Program-made: the position numbers and the translations under genes
Shown: positions 17,801-27,800 of the stretch, piece by piece
Numbering within the stretch: position 1 is the stretch's first letter
Layout: every line of letters starts with the position of its first letter
Origin: Paenibacillus sp. RUD330
GTDB lineage: Bacteria > Bacillota > Bacilli > Paenibacillales > Paenibacillaceae
Reading direction: 5' to 3'
DNA length: 64,000 bases
NCBI RefSeq assembly: GCF_002243345.2
Contig: NZ_CP022655.2
Span: 2,730,501 to 2,794,500 of the forward strand
Notes under the pieces: generated by a model
What the model was told of the DNA's origin: nothing
The model's database searches: none
Seen by the model: the letters and a program-made list of their open reading frames with translations, nothing else

Positions 17801-18798
17801 AGGTAAAGGGCGACGATCTGTCCCGGCAGCGTTCCGGAGCGGATGAGGCGGCGAGCCCACCGCGCCGCTTTGCCATGGAGCTCGATATAGCTTGCGGAAT
17901 GCTCGGGCGTCACAATCGCCAGCGCATCCGGATGGAGCCGGACCTGCTCCTCGAACAGCTCCATGACGCTGCCGCCATAAGGACGGCTATTCCCGGAGCC
18001 GAAGTCATGGACAATCTTCGCCCGCTCCTCCTCCGGCATCCATCCGCTCCCGCCGATGGCGCGGTCGGGATGGAATGCCCATTGGCCCAGCATGTGGACG
18101 AATCGGCCGGCCAGGCTCTTCACATCCTTGGCGGCGAAAAACCGGCCGGATCCGGCGAGGCGCCCTTCGAGGCGGCCGCTTTCCCGGCTGAAGCGGAGGA
18201 GCAGCCCGTGAACGTTCCCGCTCTCGTCGGAGGAAGCTTCTCCGTGAAGCTCTTTCATCGTCAGCCGGATGTGGTTCAGGAACGCATAATCCCGCTCGTG
18301 GATGACCTTCATATCCTGAACGACCTTCTCCAGCGGATAATCCCCATTGCCGAGGGCGGCTTCATAAGAAGCCTTCACGGCATACAGCCATTCCCGGAAA
18401 GTACGCTTGCCCGGCCTGGAGTCTATGGTCGGCAGCCAGGATACAGGGGCCGGATGTACGTCCGGCTCCGCTTGAGGGCGGAAGCCGCGGGGACAGGACA
18501 CCGTCACGGTTTCCCCTCCGGCATGCTTCTGAACCATCGCCTTGAATGCGGCCAGCAAAATCAAAAAGAGAGCCTCGGGTTCATTTCCGCTCATGACACG
18601 CAGCCGTTCGTCCAGCTCCTTTGGAATCTCGAGAACGGCCTGGTGGATGAAGGGCTCCTCGGCAGAGCGGGATACGGACAGGGCGAGCAGCGTCTCCTCT
18701 TCATGGAGGTCCAGCAGCTGCTTGATCCAATGCTTTTTCTGCCTTCTCAATTCTTGTATGGAGGGTCCGCCCTCCGGCAATGATCGTTCCGTATTCAT
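11821..18798 (-). CDS. Two-module NRPS (Tyr-like, Phe) ending in a condensation-type domain
   Basis: 2325 residues. Order: C-terminal lobe of a condensation domain only (about 1-260, no HHxxxDG); A1 (about 275-765, YIIYTSGTTGKPKG); carrier (Ser812); C (about 867-1290, LHHILADG); A2 (about 1315-1800); carrier (Ser1844); and a terminal condensation-like domain (about 1930-2325) with HHSLSDG at 2061-2067. Aligned by eye to PheA, A1 gives the code D470 G471 T474 C514 T538 A540 E564 V572 V573 K756, close to known Tyr codes (DGTxTAEVxK). A2 gives D A W T V A A V C K, matching Phe. No epimerase and no thioesterase are present, so release must come from the terminal domain or a trans enzyme. The start has GGGGGAA upstream and lies 28 bp after the large PKS-NRPS gene. 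The full C domain serving A1 is at the end of that upstream protein. Confidence 0.93.
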   Translation of the reverse strand: MNTERSLPEGGPSIQELRRQKKHWIKQLLDLHEEETLLALSVSRSAEEPFIHQAVLEIPKELDERLRVMSGNEPEALFLILLAAFKAMVQKHAGGETVTVSCPRGFRPQAEPDVHPAPVSWLPTIDSRPGKRTFREWLYAVKASYEAALGNGDYPLEKVVQDMKVIHERDYAFLNHIRLTMKELHGEASSDESGNVHGLLLRFSRESGRLEGRLAGSGRFFAAKDVKSLAGRFVHMLGQWAFHPDRAIGGSGWMPEEERAKIVHDFGSGNSRPYGGSVMELFEEQVRLHPDALAIVTPEHSASYIELHGKAARWARRLIRSGTLPGQIVALYLERSLETAVAMLAVMKAGACILPIDIQTPGDRIRFMLEDSAANAVITHSRYAENPFFAGIDKVLPCESLDEESEGEFQPHPVDGQSAAYIIYTSGTTGKPKGVVVPHGGLANSIAWRKEEYGLTGEDRAMQLFSYSFDGFMTGFFTPLASGAGLFLPTEIQVKDPMRLRQLIDVHRITHFICVPSLYRLLLEQIGPEASSPLRIVTLAGEPLPPSLIRDSRIRLPRTEIVNEYGPTEASVVAVFKRNVAESAEIAIGRPIANMQAYILDDSLEPVPPGIVGELCLSGPGLAEGYLRQPERTEEAFLPHPFLPGQRLYRTGDLAKWTEEGEIRCIGRKDAQVKLRGYRIELAEIEQRLAAYPGISAAAAICEEEGGVPVRISAYLQCGILQAKEIRDYLAGELPSYMIPSRFYRVGRLPLSDNGKTDKKALPALKDAADLDEEFIEPRNETERLLAGIFSEVLSLGKVSAEASFFEVGGHSLKATMLMARIQKAFEVDISIDEIFEKQTVSALAEAVAAKSAKAFRAVTPAEKAPSYPLSSAQKRMYALYCRDPRSVAYNMSEALLIDGDLDKERLKQAVAKLVERHEILRTTFAAAGSGPVQVVHEDSAFELDFVEGRPIDPMTAMQSFVRPFDLEAGPLFRIRIIRMEERKHLLLVDLHHILADGSSVGLFISELARLYNGERLAEPALQYKDFAVWQHRNRDHEDVRSQERYWLSRFADGVPSLELPSDFPRPKFKSMEGARISFTVDAELAAALKRLAGDQGATLFMVLLSVYNLLLSKLSGQEDLVVGTPVSGRVQAALEETMGMFVNVVPIRTSVEPDLDFVQLLARVKKNALGAFENQLYPYDELAVKLDCARDLSRNPLFDVMFVLQNMQENRFDFRGLHFTHAAFEPSISKFDLTLAGFEGGDGLLYFDLEYSTHLFRETTARRIAECFLHLLRNAAEQPGSRLDSLTLLPADHLRRQLEHAHADVLKEAPASSLPEQFRKLARLQPDRTAIMHGKKRLTYGELDELSDRWAAWLLDNGVGFEDVVAVRLERSFESIVCFLALLKSGAAYLPIDPAFPVERARHMLEDSRAVLLITDGDHDWSGIFRGKIAKPGEVPLPEKGKFVPAREPDLNSLAYIIYTSGTTGNPKGVALEHAGLANLPFVFRERLGIGPDDVILQFAPCSFDASVWEFSMALGTGGSLCLASKETIGDPELFRRYAEEMGITAATFPPSYMERLQPETLGSLRLVVTAGSEPSSDMLREWSRHMRVANAYGPTEASVCAAMWDYAEDSAHAKVPIGKPIPNSRICIVDAALNPLPPGVAGQLGIAGIGLAREYLNQPEITARQFVRSSIPGFERMYLTGDLAKRLEDGSLVYLGRIDSQLKIRGCRVEPGEIESRLTQLGGVKSAAVRLRRQPDGRGVLAAYYSGDAAPNPRELKAALSGMLPGYMVPALYFELEELPLTVNGKVDGKALDLLQQPGESPLGSRPPAAGAEALVAEVFEEVLAIKGVGADDTFNELGGDSISAMKAVFLLKKKGFSVEVRDLLLRQTPAALSRIKHRGAGAAAEGEKAEQAMTEPSAGCGEDAADLADIRRRLAVQQAAYAAQLRERPAVAAIPILAVPSLFLTRSENVGAIIPIPASRSRKDIELTVLGVVRSQEMLRCFLSGEGDGAWSLHGRPDRLDLPYVAVNSPQADELIRSAAAECYHDRFEFDQPGSLLYRLALIENGVSGEKVLVYSSHHSLSDGLTCSLIAETIRLPEASASAEYGRQPETGYRDYVEMVEAGPQGIPLEVLERRFQLDEYRHALNGLEHSISLLPAQSSSSITLEFPLDDERPEQGWHTVLGLVASFGKEVLRMDALPVRLVSSGRRYGSRSYYHLAGNFIDYIPVLLRTEEDEELRLSRIRELIQTSSIHNIHFAALDLTPAGRPILLNYFGAVQKDHELEPVPYESDASYEQAAADYGISFYARHTKSGLRVDIALPFVIDADRLGNRLAGKPDLEILS

Positions 18799-18826
18799 CG
18801 TTTTCCCCCTAGGCTAGGCTGTCGGT

Positions 18827-21800
18827 TCAAAAATGGAACTCAATGGCGGTTCCGGCGTTCAGCGGCATGCTCTCGTCCTCTTGAGCCGATCCGATCTTCT
18901 CGAGCTCGGCATCGGGCTGCTCCACGATTTGTTCCAGTACGGAAATCAAGCTTTCCAGCAGCTCCTCCAGCTCTTCCTCCTGAAAGACGGCGTGATTGAA
19001 GACAAACCGGATCAGAAGGCTCTCATGAGGCTCGATGATGAGATTGAAATCGTAATTCGTATGCTCGAACCAGTCGTAACCCGCCAATTCCAGCCCGAAG
19101 GGAAGCTCCAGCTGGAGAGGATAGTTTTCCACGATCAACACATGGTCGATGGCGTTCCCGGAGCTCTGGATAACCGACAGCGGAACATGGGCGTGCGCCT
19201 CCTTCTCCACCATGTCTCGCTGCAGCCCCGCAGCCAGCTCCACTATGCTGGAGTTCGGCCGCGCAGCCCGGACCGGCACCGTATTGATGAACAGCCCGAC
19301 CGTCTCATCGCTGTTCGCCGCCTCCGGATTCCTGCCGGATACGACAGCTCCGAACAGGACGTCCCCGACATCGTTCAGCCTCTGCAGCACTGCTGCCCAA
19401 GCCGCCTGGAACAGGCTGCTGAGCGTGATTCCCCTCTCCGCCGACAGGCCGGCCAGGCCGCTTCGAAGCTCCCCGGATAAGACTCGGCTGATATGCCCGT
19501 GAATATATGGCCCTGCCTCCGCCCCTTCCTTCTTGGGAAGAAGCGGCCGGCTCTTGCAGCCCGCCAAGTAAGCCTTCCAAAAAGCTTCCGATACGGTCCG
19601 GTCCTTGCCTTCGATCCAGCGGATATAGTCGCCGAAGGGATGGGCCGGCTCCATGCGGGGCTGTCTTCCCGAGCTCAGCGCGGCGTACAGGCCGAACAGC
19701 TCCCTCATGATGATGCCCACGCTCCAGCCGTCCAGAAGGATATGATGAAAGCTCCAAATCAGGCTGTAGGCTTCCTGCTCGGTCCGCACTAGAGCGACGC
19801 GGAGCGGAATTTCTCCCTGCAGGTCGAAGCGCTGCTCGCGGTCCAGCGCCAGATGCGCGCTCAGCCTGTCCTTGCCCTCCTGGACCGGCATTTCCGACCA
19901 ATCCTCGTAGAGGAAAGGAACGATCCGGGATGGAGCTACGACCTGGAGCGGACGATCCAGGCCGCGCACCGCGAAGGAGGTCCGAAGGATATCATGCCTG
20001 TCCGACAGGCTCTGGAAGCAGCGCCGGACCAGATCGGGCTGCAGCCTTCCCTTGAAATGAAGGACGCACTGCTCGAAGTAGGCTTCCGAATCCGGATAGC
20101 GCAAATGATGGAACAGCATGCTTTCCTGCATCGGGGACAGAGGATACGCTTGCTGCTCCTCGGCAGAGCCGTTCGGCGCTGGTCCGGCAGGCCCGCTGAT
20201 CGGCATCGAGAACCCGTTCTCGGCTGCGGGTTCGAGGCCATCCGGCTGGACGGAACCGTCCAGCATGGACGGCGGCTCCGGGATGCCTGAAGGGCTGTCC
20301 GCCGAGACCATTTCCTCCACCCCGCGCATGAGCTCCTGCAGCAGCCTTTGAACGGTTGCTTCCTTATATTGATCGCGGTTGTATTCCGCTTCGACGGTCA
20401 ATCGGCGATCGGCAAGCATCGCGTTGAACGCAATCGAGAACGGCCGCTGAGAGCTCGGGCTTTCCGTGCCGTGCAAAGGAATGTCTGCCAGGCTGAAGAC
20501 GTCGCGGTAAGGCTCGTCGTCCATCTCCCCCAAGTAGTTGAAGCTGATCTCCGTCTTGAATGCCGGAAGCCTGCTTCCGGCGGCGTCTGTCCCTGACGGC
20601 AGATAGGCCAGCGCGGGATAACCGGCGCCCCGGTTCGGAATGCCCTCCATGACCTGCAGAAGCCGCTTCGCGTAGGAGACCGGATCGGCTGCGGCTCTGG
20701 CGTCGAGATAGACGGGATAGTGGGAGGTGAACCATCCCATCGTCCGCGAGAAGTCCGGACTTCCCTCCAGCGCTTCCCTGCCGTGTCCCTCCATATTGAT
20801 CCAGACGCCGTCCGCGACCCCCCAACTGCCCAGAGCATGGGCCAACGCGGCGAGCAGCAGGACAGACGGGTCGCTGCGGTAGGTCCATGCAGCCGCCTTC
20901 AGCAGCGATGACGTCTCTTGCTCGGTCCAGTGAAGGCTTGCGTATGCCGCATCCCTCAGCAGGCCATTGTCTGCGGGACCGTCCTTGGGCAGCTCCGATG
21001 CCGGCAGCTCCGCCTGCCCCTGCCAATATCGAAGCTCCTTCTGTCCCGAATCGCCTGAGGCATAAATGCGCATCATCTCCGAGTAGGTCCGGTAGGAGTC
21101 CGTTTTGACCGGCAGCGCCGCTGCCTTTCCCTGCGCCAAGTCCGAGTAGATATCGTGGAAATCCTCCAGCAGGATTCTCCAGGAAACCGCGTCGATGGCG
21201 AGGTGGTGTACGACCAGGACCAGCTCGTCGGCATTTTCTTTCCGCAGATGTCCGGCGGCCAGCAGCGGACCGTTCTCCAAGCGGATCGAGCGGTGCAGAT
21301 CTTGAACCATGGCAGCCGCTTCGCGGGCTCCCTTGTCCGGACCGGCAGCGTCCGCGGAACGATAGGACCAGGCCGATCCTGTACCGAAGCGCTGCACGGC
21401 AGTGCCCGCTTCATGGCTGAATCTCATTCGGAGAACGTCATGATGGGCGACAAGCCGGGCAAGCGTTTCCTTGACTTTATCTTCATCGAATCGGGGAGCT
21501 GCCCGGAGAGTGACACTTTGATTCCAGTAGTCCATCTCCGTGAAGCGGCAGCCGAAAAACCACTGCTGGATCGGAGAGAGCGGGACTTCTCCTTCCAGCG
21601 GATGCGAAGTGCAATCTGAGTCCGATTGTTCGGATCGGACAGCCTTCCTCGCCATTTTTCGGATATTCTTTTCCCGCAGAATGTCGGCCACCTCAAGCCG
21701 GATTCCCCTTTTTTTCATCCGCGAAGCGAGCTGGATCGCCTTGATCGAATCTCCGCCCAGCCTCATGAAGTCATCGTCGATCGTAGATTCAGGCGCTCGG

Positions 21801-24800
21801 AGAATTTCACGCCAAGCGTCCAGCAGCTCCGCTTCGATGGAGGTCAGAGGCTGCGGGGCGGGGCTATTCTCCCCCTGCCCGCTCTCGATTTCCGGGAGCC
21901 TGCCATAGGCGACCTTTCCATTGGGAGACAGAGGAATACGATCCAGGCGGATAAACCCTGTCGGCATCATATAAGAAGGAAGACGCTCCTCCAGATAGGC
22001 TTCCAGCCGGTCCTGGGCGAGTTCAGTCCCTTCTTCCAGCGCGTAGTAGGCGCATAGGGCAAGTCCGCCTCCCGGACCCGGTTTGGCGGCGACAGCCGCT
22101 TCCCGGATGAGGGGGTGGTCCAGCAGCAGGTTCTGTATCTCCCCGGTCTCGATCCGATGGCCCCTGATCTTCACCTGCTCGTCGATTCTTCCCATATAGA
22201 TCATCCCGCCTTCAGGCAGCCAGCGGACCAGGTCGCCCGTCCGGTACACTCTTCCGGATTCCCCGAACATTCCCGGAACGAATTTCTCGTCGGTCAGATC
22301 GGGACGCTTCCAATAGCCCCGGGCTACTCCGGCTCCGGCGATGCAGAGCTCTCCCGGCAGATGCTTCGCCTGCAGCTTCCCTTGCGGATCGGCGATATAG
22401 AGCCGGATATTGTCGATCGGCTTGCCGATCGGCACCTGGCTGCGACGGTTGAGCGGGTCGAACCGTTCGATCATGCAGCCGACGACCGTTTCGGTCGGTC
22501 CGTACTCGTTGTAGATTTCGGCATCCTCTCCGAACAGCCCCGCTACTTCCGCGGCAGCCGCCGTCTCCAGCGCCTCACCTCCAACGATGAACCGTTTCAA
22601 GGCTGAACGGCTTGTATCGTATAGATGGAGCAGCTTCAAATGGGATGGAGTCAGCTTGAGGATGCCCGCTTCGCCTTCCTCGATGATTCTCTCCAGCGCT
22701 TTCTCCGCATCCTCCGGATAGACCAGAATCCGGTTGCCGGACAAGAGGGGGGTGAACAGGGAGGTGACCGTAAGATCGAAGGAAATGGAGGAATACAGCG
22801 GGAAAGCGACTTCGTCCCCGCGCACATAGGTCTTGTCCGCCCACCATAGATAGTGGGTCAGCCCCCTATGCTCGACCATGACTCCCTTCGGCTTGCCTGT
22901 CGATCCCGACGTGTACATGATATACGCCAGATTGCCGGCATCGCTGGCAGGCGCCGGATTGCCCGGCCTCTCCTGCCCTTCATCCGGGTCTTCGACGCCA
23001 AGGATGATCTCTCCGGCGAAACCTTCGGCATCCTCTCCCGTCCCATCCGTAATCAGCCACTTGGCCTCGCTGTCGGACAAAATATAGGCTATCCGCTCTC
23101 TTGGATAGGACGGATCGATCGGAACATAACAGCCGCCGGCCTTCCATATGCCCAGCATGGCGGTTATCAGCATCGGCGAACGCTTCATTAAGAGACCGAC
23201 GGCAGCATCCGCACCGACCCCCTTGCCTCTCAGCCTCGCAGCAAGGGAATTCGCGCCGGCATTGAGCTGCTCGTAGGTAAGATGCTGCCCGCCGCAGGAG
23301 ACGGCTACAGCCTGTGGCGTCCGCAGCGCCTGCTCCTCGAACAGCCTGTACGCAGGCCGGTCCGCCGGATATTCAGCCAAGGTGTCATTGAACGCGTGCC
23401 GGAGCTCCTCTTGTTCCGCATCAGGAAGCAGGCTGATTTCGGATAAAGGAATCAACGGGTTTCCGGCAGCGGCTTGCAGAATTTGGAGCAGATGTCCGGA
23501 CATCGCCCGCACGGATCCCGGGTGGAACAACGCCGTCGCATAGTCGAGATGAAGGCGGAGCCCGCCCGCAGACTCGACCGCTTCCAGAGTGAGATCGAAC
23601 TTGGCGGTGCCGGTCTTGCATTCAACCGCTTCAAAGACGGCACCGCCGCCCTTCATCGCCTTCGGCTCCAGCGCTTCATGCTGATAGACGTACACGGCGT
23701 CGAACAGCGGGTTGCGGCTGAGGCTGCGGTCGAGATCCAGCGACGGCAGCATCCGTTCCAGCGGGAACTCCTGGTGCTCGAACGCTTCCAGAGAGCCGGC
23801 TTGAACCTGCCGGACGAAATCGGCGAATGCCTGCTCCGGCAGAACGCGGTTCCTCAATGGAACGGTCTGGACGAACATGCCGGGAACGGTCTCGATATCG
23901 GGATGCTGCCTGCCGGAGACACTTGTTCCGACGATGACGTCTTCTTGGCGTCCATAGGCGGACAGCAGCACAAGATAAGCGGCAAGCAGGTACGCATACA
24001 AGGTCAGGCCATTGGACGTGGCGTATGCCGAGACGCTCTTCAGCAGCCCAGGCGGCATGGCGAAGGAATAGCGGGCGCCTTCGTACCGGCGAGCGGCGGG
24101 ATACGGATAATCGGTCGTCCAGTCCAGGCGGGGGATTTCCCCTTGCAGGAGCCGGGTCCAATACTTCTCTGCCTCCCGCAAGTATCCGGAGCCGAGCCTT
24201 CCGAGCTGCCACTGGGTGTAGTCTTTGGCATGCAGCCTGACCGCTGGCAGCTTGCCGCCGGCATACAGGGAGATCAGCTCCTCTACAATCAATCGGGCCG
24301 ACAGCCCGTCCGCGATCAGATGATGAAGGTCCAGGAGCAAATACCGTATCCTCCCCTCCGCTTCCCGCCAAGCTTCCAGCCTCAGCAGCGGTCCATTCTC
24401 CAGATCGAACGGCCGTATCGAGGTCCTTATCGCTGTGTCTATACCCGAATGGGGCAGTTCATGGACAGCTATATCGACAGCGGTAGAGACATGGACCCGT
24501 TGCACCGGCTCGTCATCCTCGAGATGGAAGGTCGTCCTCAGGCATTCATGCCGGCCGGCCAGCTCACGGAGGGCCAGGGCCATCCTCTCGAGCTCCAGTT
24601 CTCCTTCTACCCGGATCAAGCCGGCGACGTTGTATGCGGTTCCCGCTTCTCCCGACCGTTCCGCCGCGAAGATGGAGCGCTGCGGCGCAGAGAGCGGGTA
24701 ATAGGGCGCTGCTTCGGCAGGCGGAATGCCGCCGGCCTTGGACAGCGGCGCATCATCCAGCGCTTCGGCCAACTGTGCGATTGTCGGGTAGCGGAACAGC

Positions 24801-27800
24801 ATGCTCAGGGTCATCCTTGCGCCCCGTTTTTCCTGCAGTCTCGCGGCGATGATCGTCGCGGCCAGCGAATTCCCTCCCGCCTGGACAAAAGGATCGTGTA
24901 TCCCGATATCCTTGCGCTTCAGCACATCCTGCCACAAGCCGAGGATGAGCGCTTGCAAGGCGGTCTCCGGAGCTGCGGTCCGAACAGCCGGCAAGGCAGG
25001 ATCGGCGGCCAAAGCGGCAGCTTCCGCTCCTTCCTCTGCGAGGGGCGATTCTCCTCGATCGCTCAGCCATCTATCCGGCATAAGCGCTTCCGGCAGCAAT
25101 GCCGCAGCCTGTCTGCGTCTCCGTCCGCCGCAGCCATCGGCCTGCGTCCCTGCATAGGCCACAAGTCTTGGGGAGCCGTCGGCATCGGCTCTCCATGCGA
25201 GAGCCGCAGGTGCCTCATCCAGATTCCGGTTGAGCAAAGCCTCCAGCTGGTCCAGATGCACAGCATAACCCTTTGCATGCACGAGCCTATCCATGCTCCC
25301 CAAAATGCCGATGCGCCCATCGGGCTTCAGCACGGCCGCGAGCCCGGTCGGCCGGACATCCCTTTCTCCCTCCGGCCTCCAATGCAAGCGTCCCGGAACG
25401 CCCTGCAGGCAAGGGAAGCCGCGCTCATCCGCAACGAAGCCGTCTCCGGACCCGACACCATCCGGTCCATGGCTTCCGTGCTCCAGCATTCCGAATGCAG
25501 TCTCGAAGCCATGCAGCGGAAGATCATCCTCCCGGTCGCCCGCGATCGCCGCCAGCAGCCGGCTGTACTCCTTCATCCACGCATCGGCGTCCCGCCCGTC
25601 GATCATTCGGCTGTCGTAATCGAACTCAAGGACAAGCTCGCCTCCGAGGTCAAGAACGTTCAGGCTGAGCGGGTATTTGACGGCTGCCACAGCCGCAGGC
25701 TCGAGCTGCGCTTCCGCCTCGCCGAACCGGAATGAGGAAGGCTTGTCGAAATTGAAGGCCGTTCGGAGAACCGGCGGGACGAGGGCGGCGTCCTGCATTG
25801 CCAGCTCTTTGACAACGATGGCGTAGGAGGCGCGCTGATGCTCGAGCAGCTCCAGAAGCTCCTGCTTCAATTGCTTCCTGTAGGCTGCGAATCGATGAGC
25901 GTCTGTGGGAAGGCAGCTTGTAAGAGGCAGCATGTTGACGCATTGGCCGACCAGATTCGAGGCTCCCATCTGAAGCTGTCCGGAGACGGGAATTCCGACC
26001 GTGATTCGCTGCAGGCCGGATAACCTGTACAGCAGCACATTGTAAGCGGCGAGCATGGTCATGAACAGCGACGTGCCGCTGCGCCTGCCGCTTGCTTTCA
26101 GCTCCTCGGTCAGCTTGGCGCCGATCACACTGCGAAGCATGCCGCCCGAGGATGCGCTTTCGGTTCCGAGTCCATTCGACACCGGGAAAACCAGATCCGG
26201 GATCGGGTTCGAGAGCCTCGATTTCCAGTATGCGCGAGCCCGTTCGAGCTCGTCGGATGCAAGCTGCCGCTGCCACTCGGCATACGCGGCAAACGGAACG
26301 GCTTCCGGCGCCGGGCAGCGCTCCTCCTCGGTGTAATACCCTGCGATTTCCTCCAGGATCCGGATGAGCGACCAGCCGTCCGCTGCGATATGGTGGGCTT
26401 TGACGATGAACAGATGCTCCTGATTGCCGGCATGGATGAATCCGAACCGGATCAGGAAGTCATGGGTCAGATCAAAGTCCCTCTCCAGCTCCGGCAGCGG
26501 AAGAGGCGTATTGGCGTCGCCGTCCGCCTCCGCTCCATGGATCGCAAAATGCGGGAGAGCGGTTTCAGCCGTTTCCGTGAATTGGGCGCTTCCATCCTCG
26601 GCAAACCGTGTCCGCAGCATGGGATGTCTCCTGACGACCGCATGCACGGCCGCTTGCAGGCGTGCCGGATCCACCGTTCCTTTCAGCCTCAAGACCGCAG
26701 ATTCCGTATAGGCCGCAGACAGCTCCGGGCTCATCCGGGAGGCGAACCAGAGCTGCTGCTGCTCCTCCGTCAGCGGCATGCCTCTGCATTCGGCGGGATC
26801 CGGTTCCAGGCTTTTATCCTTGAAACGCTCCGGTTCCGGCTCCGGCGATGGCGATGGCGATGGCGGGAGGAAACCGGCGTTCCGCAAGTCCGCGATGCTG
26901 GACTTTACGGCGGAGATGATGTTCCCGATATCCTCATGCGTATGCTCGGTCGACAGGAAGCAGTTCCGGCCTTCCCACACATAGACGCCTTTGTCGATCA
27001 GCAGATAATAGAGCAGCTCCAAATCCGATTTCTGGACAAAACGAAACAAGGAGCCGAAGCGGACGATCTGCAGGGGAAGCTGTTCCCTCTCGAAATAAGC
27101 GTTCAGCCCGTCGGCCAACAGGCCCGTTTTCCGGTTCAGCTCCTCCTGCAGGGAGGGTCCCTCCTCCTTCAGACGTCTCAGTACGGCCAGAGCGGCATTC
27201 ATCGCCAGCGGATGCTGGCAGAACGTGCCGGCCACGAACGTTCTCCGCTCCTCGTTCGGAGGGAACGAGCCGTCTCCGAACGACCACATGCCCCCGTCGA
27301 TGCCGTCCAGGTACTCCGGTCTTCCCGCGACAATGCCGATCGGGAGTCCGCCGCCGACGACTTTGCCGTATACCGCCATGTCGGCTTGCACACCGAACCA
27401 GGCTTGGGCACCGCCCGGATGGATCCGGAAGCCGGTGATCACCTCGTCGAAGATGAGGGCGATGCCTCGCTCCGACGTGACGGCGCGGAGCTTTTTCAGG
27501 AACTCGGCGGGCTGCACGTCCGGCCTTCGGCTCTGCACGGGCTCCACCAGCACCGCCGCCAATTGATCCCCATGCCTCTCAATGATACGAATTGTATCAT
27601 CATGGGCATAGTTCAGCACGATGACGTCATCGATCATGCCTCCCGGTATGCCTGGCGCGATCGGAGCTCCCGCTCCTTCCGCTCCGCCGCCCATCGCGAG
27701 CACGCCGTCGAAGGTGCCGTGGTAGGAACCGGAAAACAGCACGATTTTGGAGCGGCCGGTCGCAGCGCGCGCCAGACGCAAGGCGACCATGATCGCCTCC

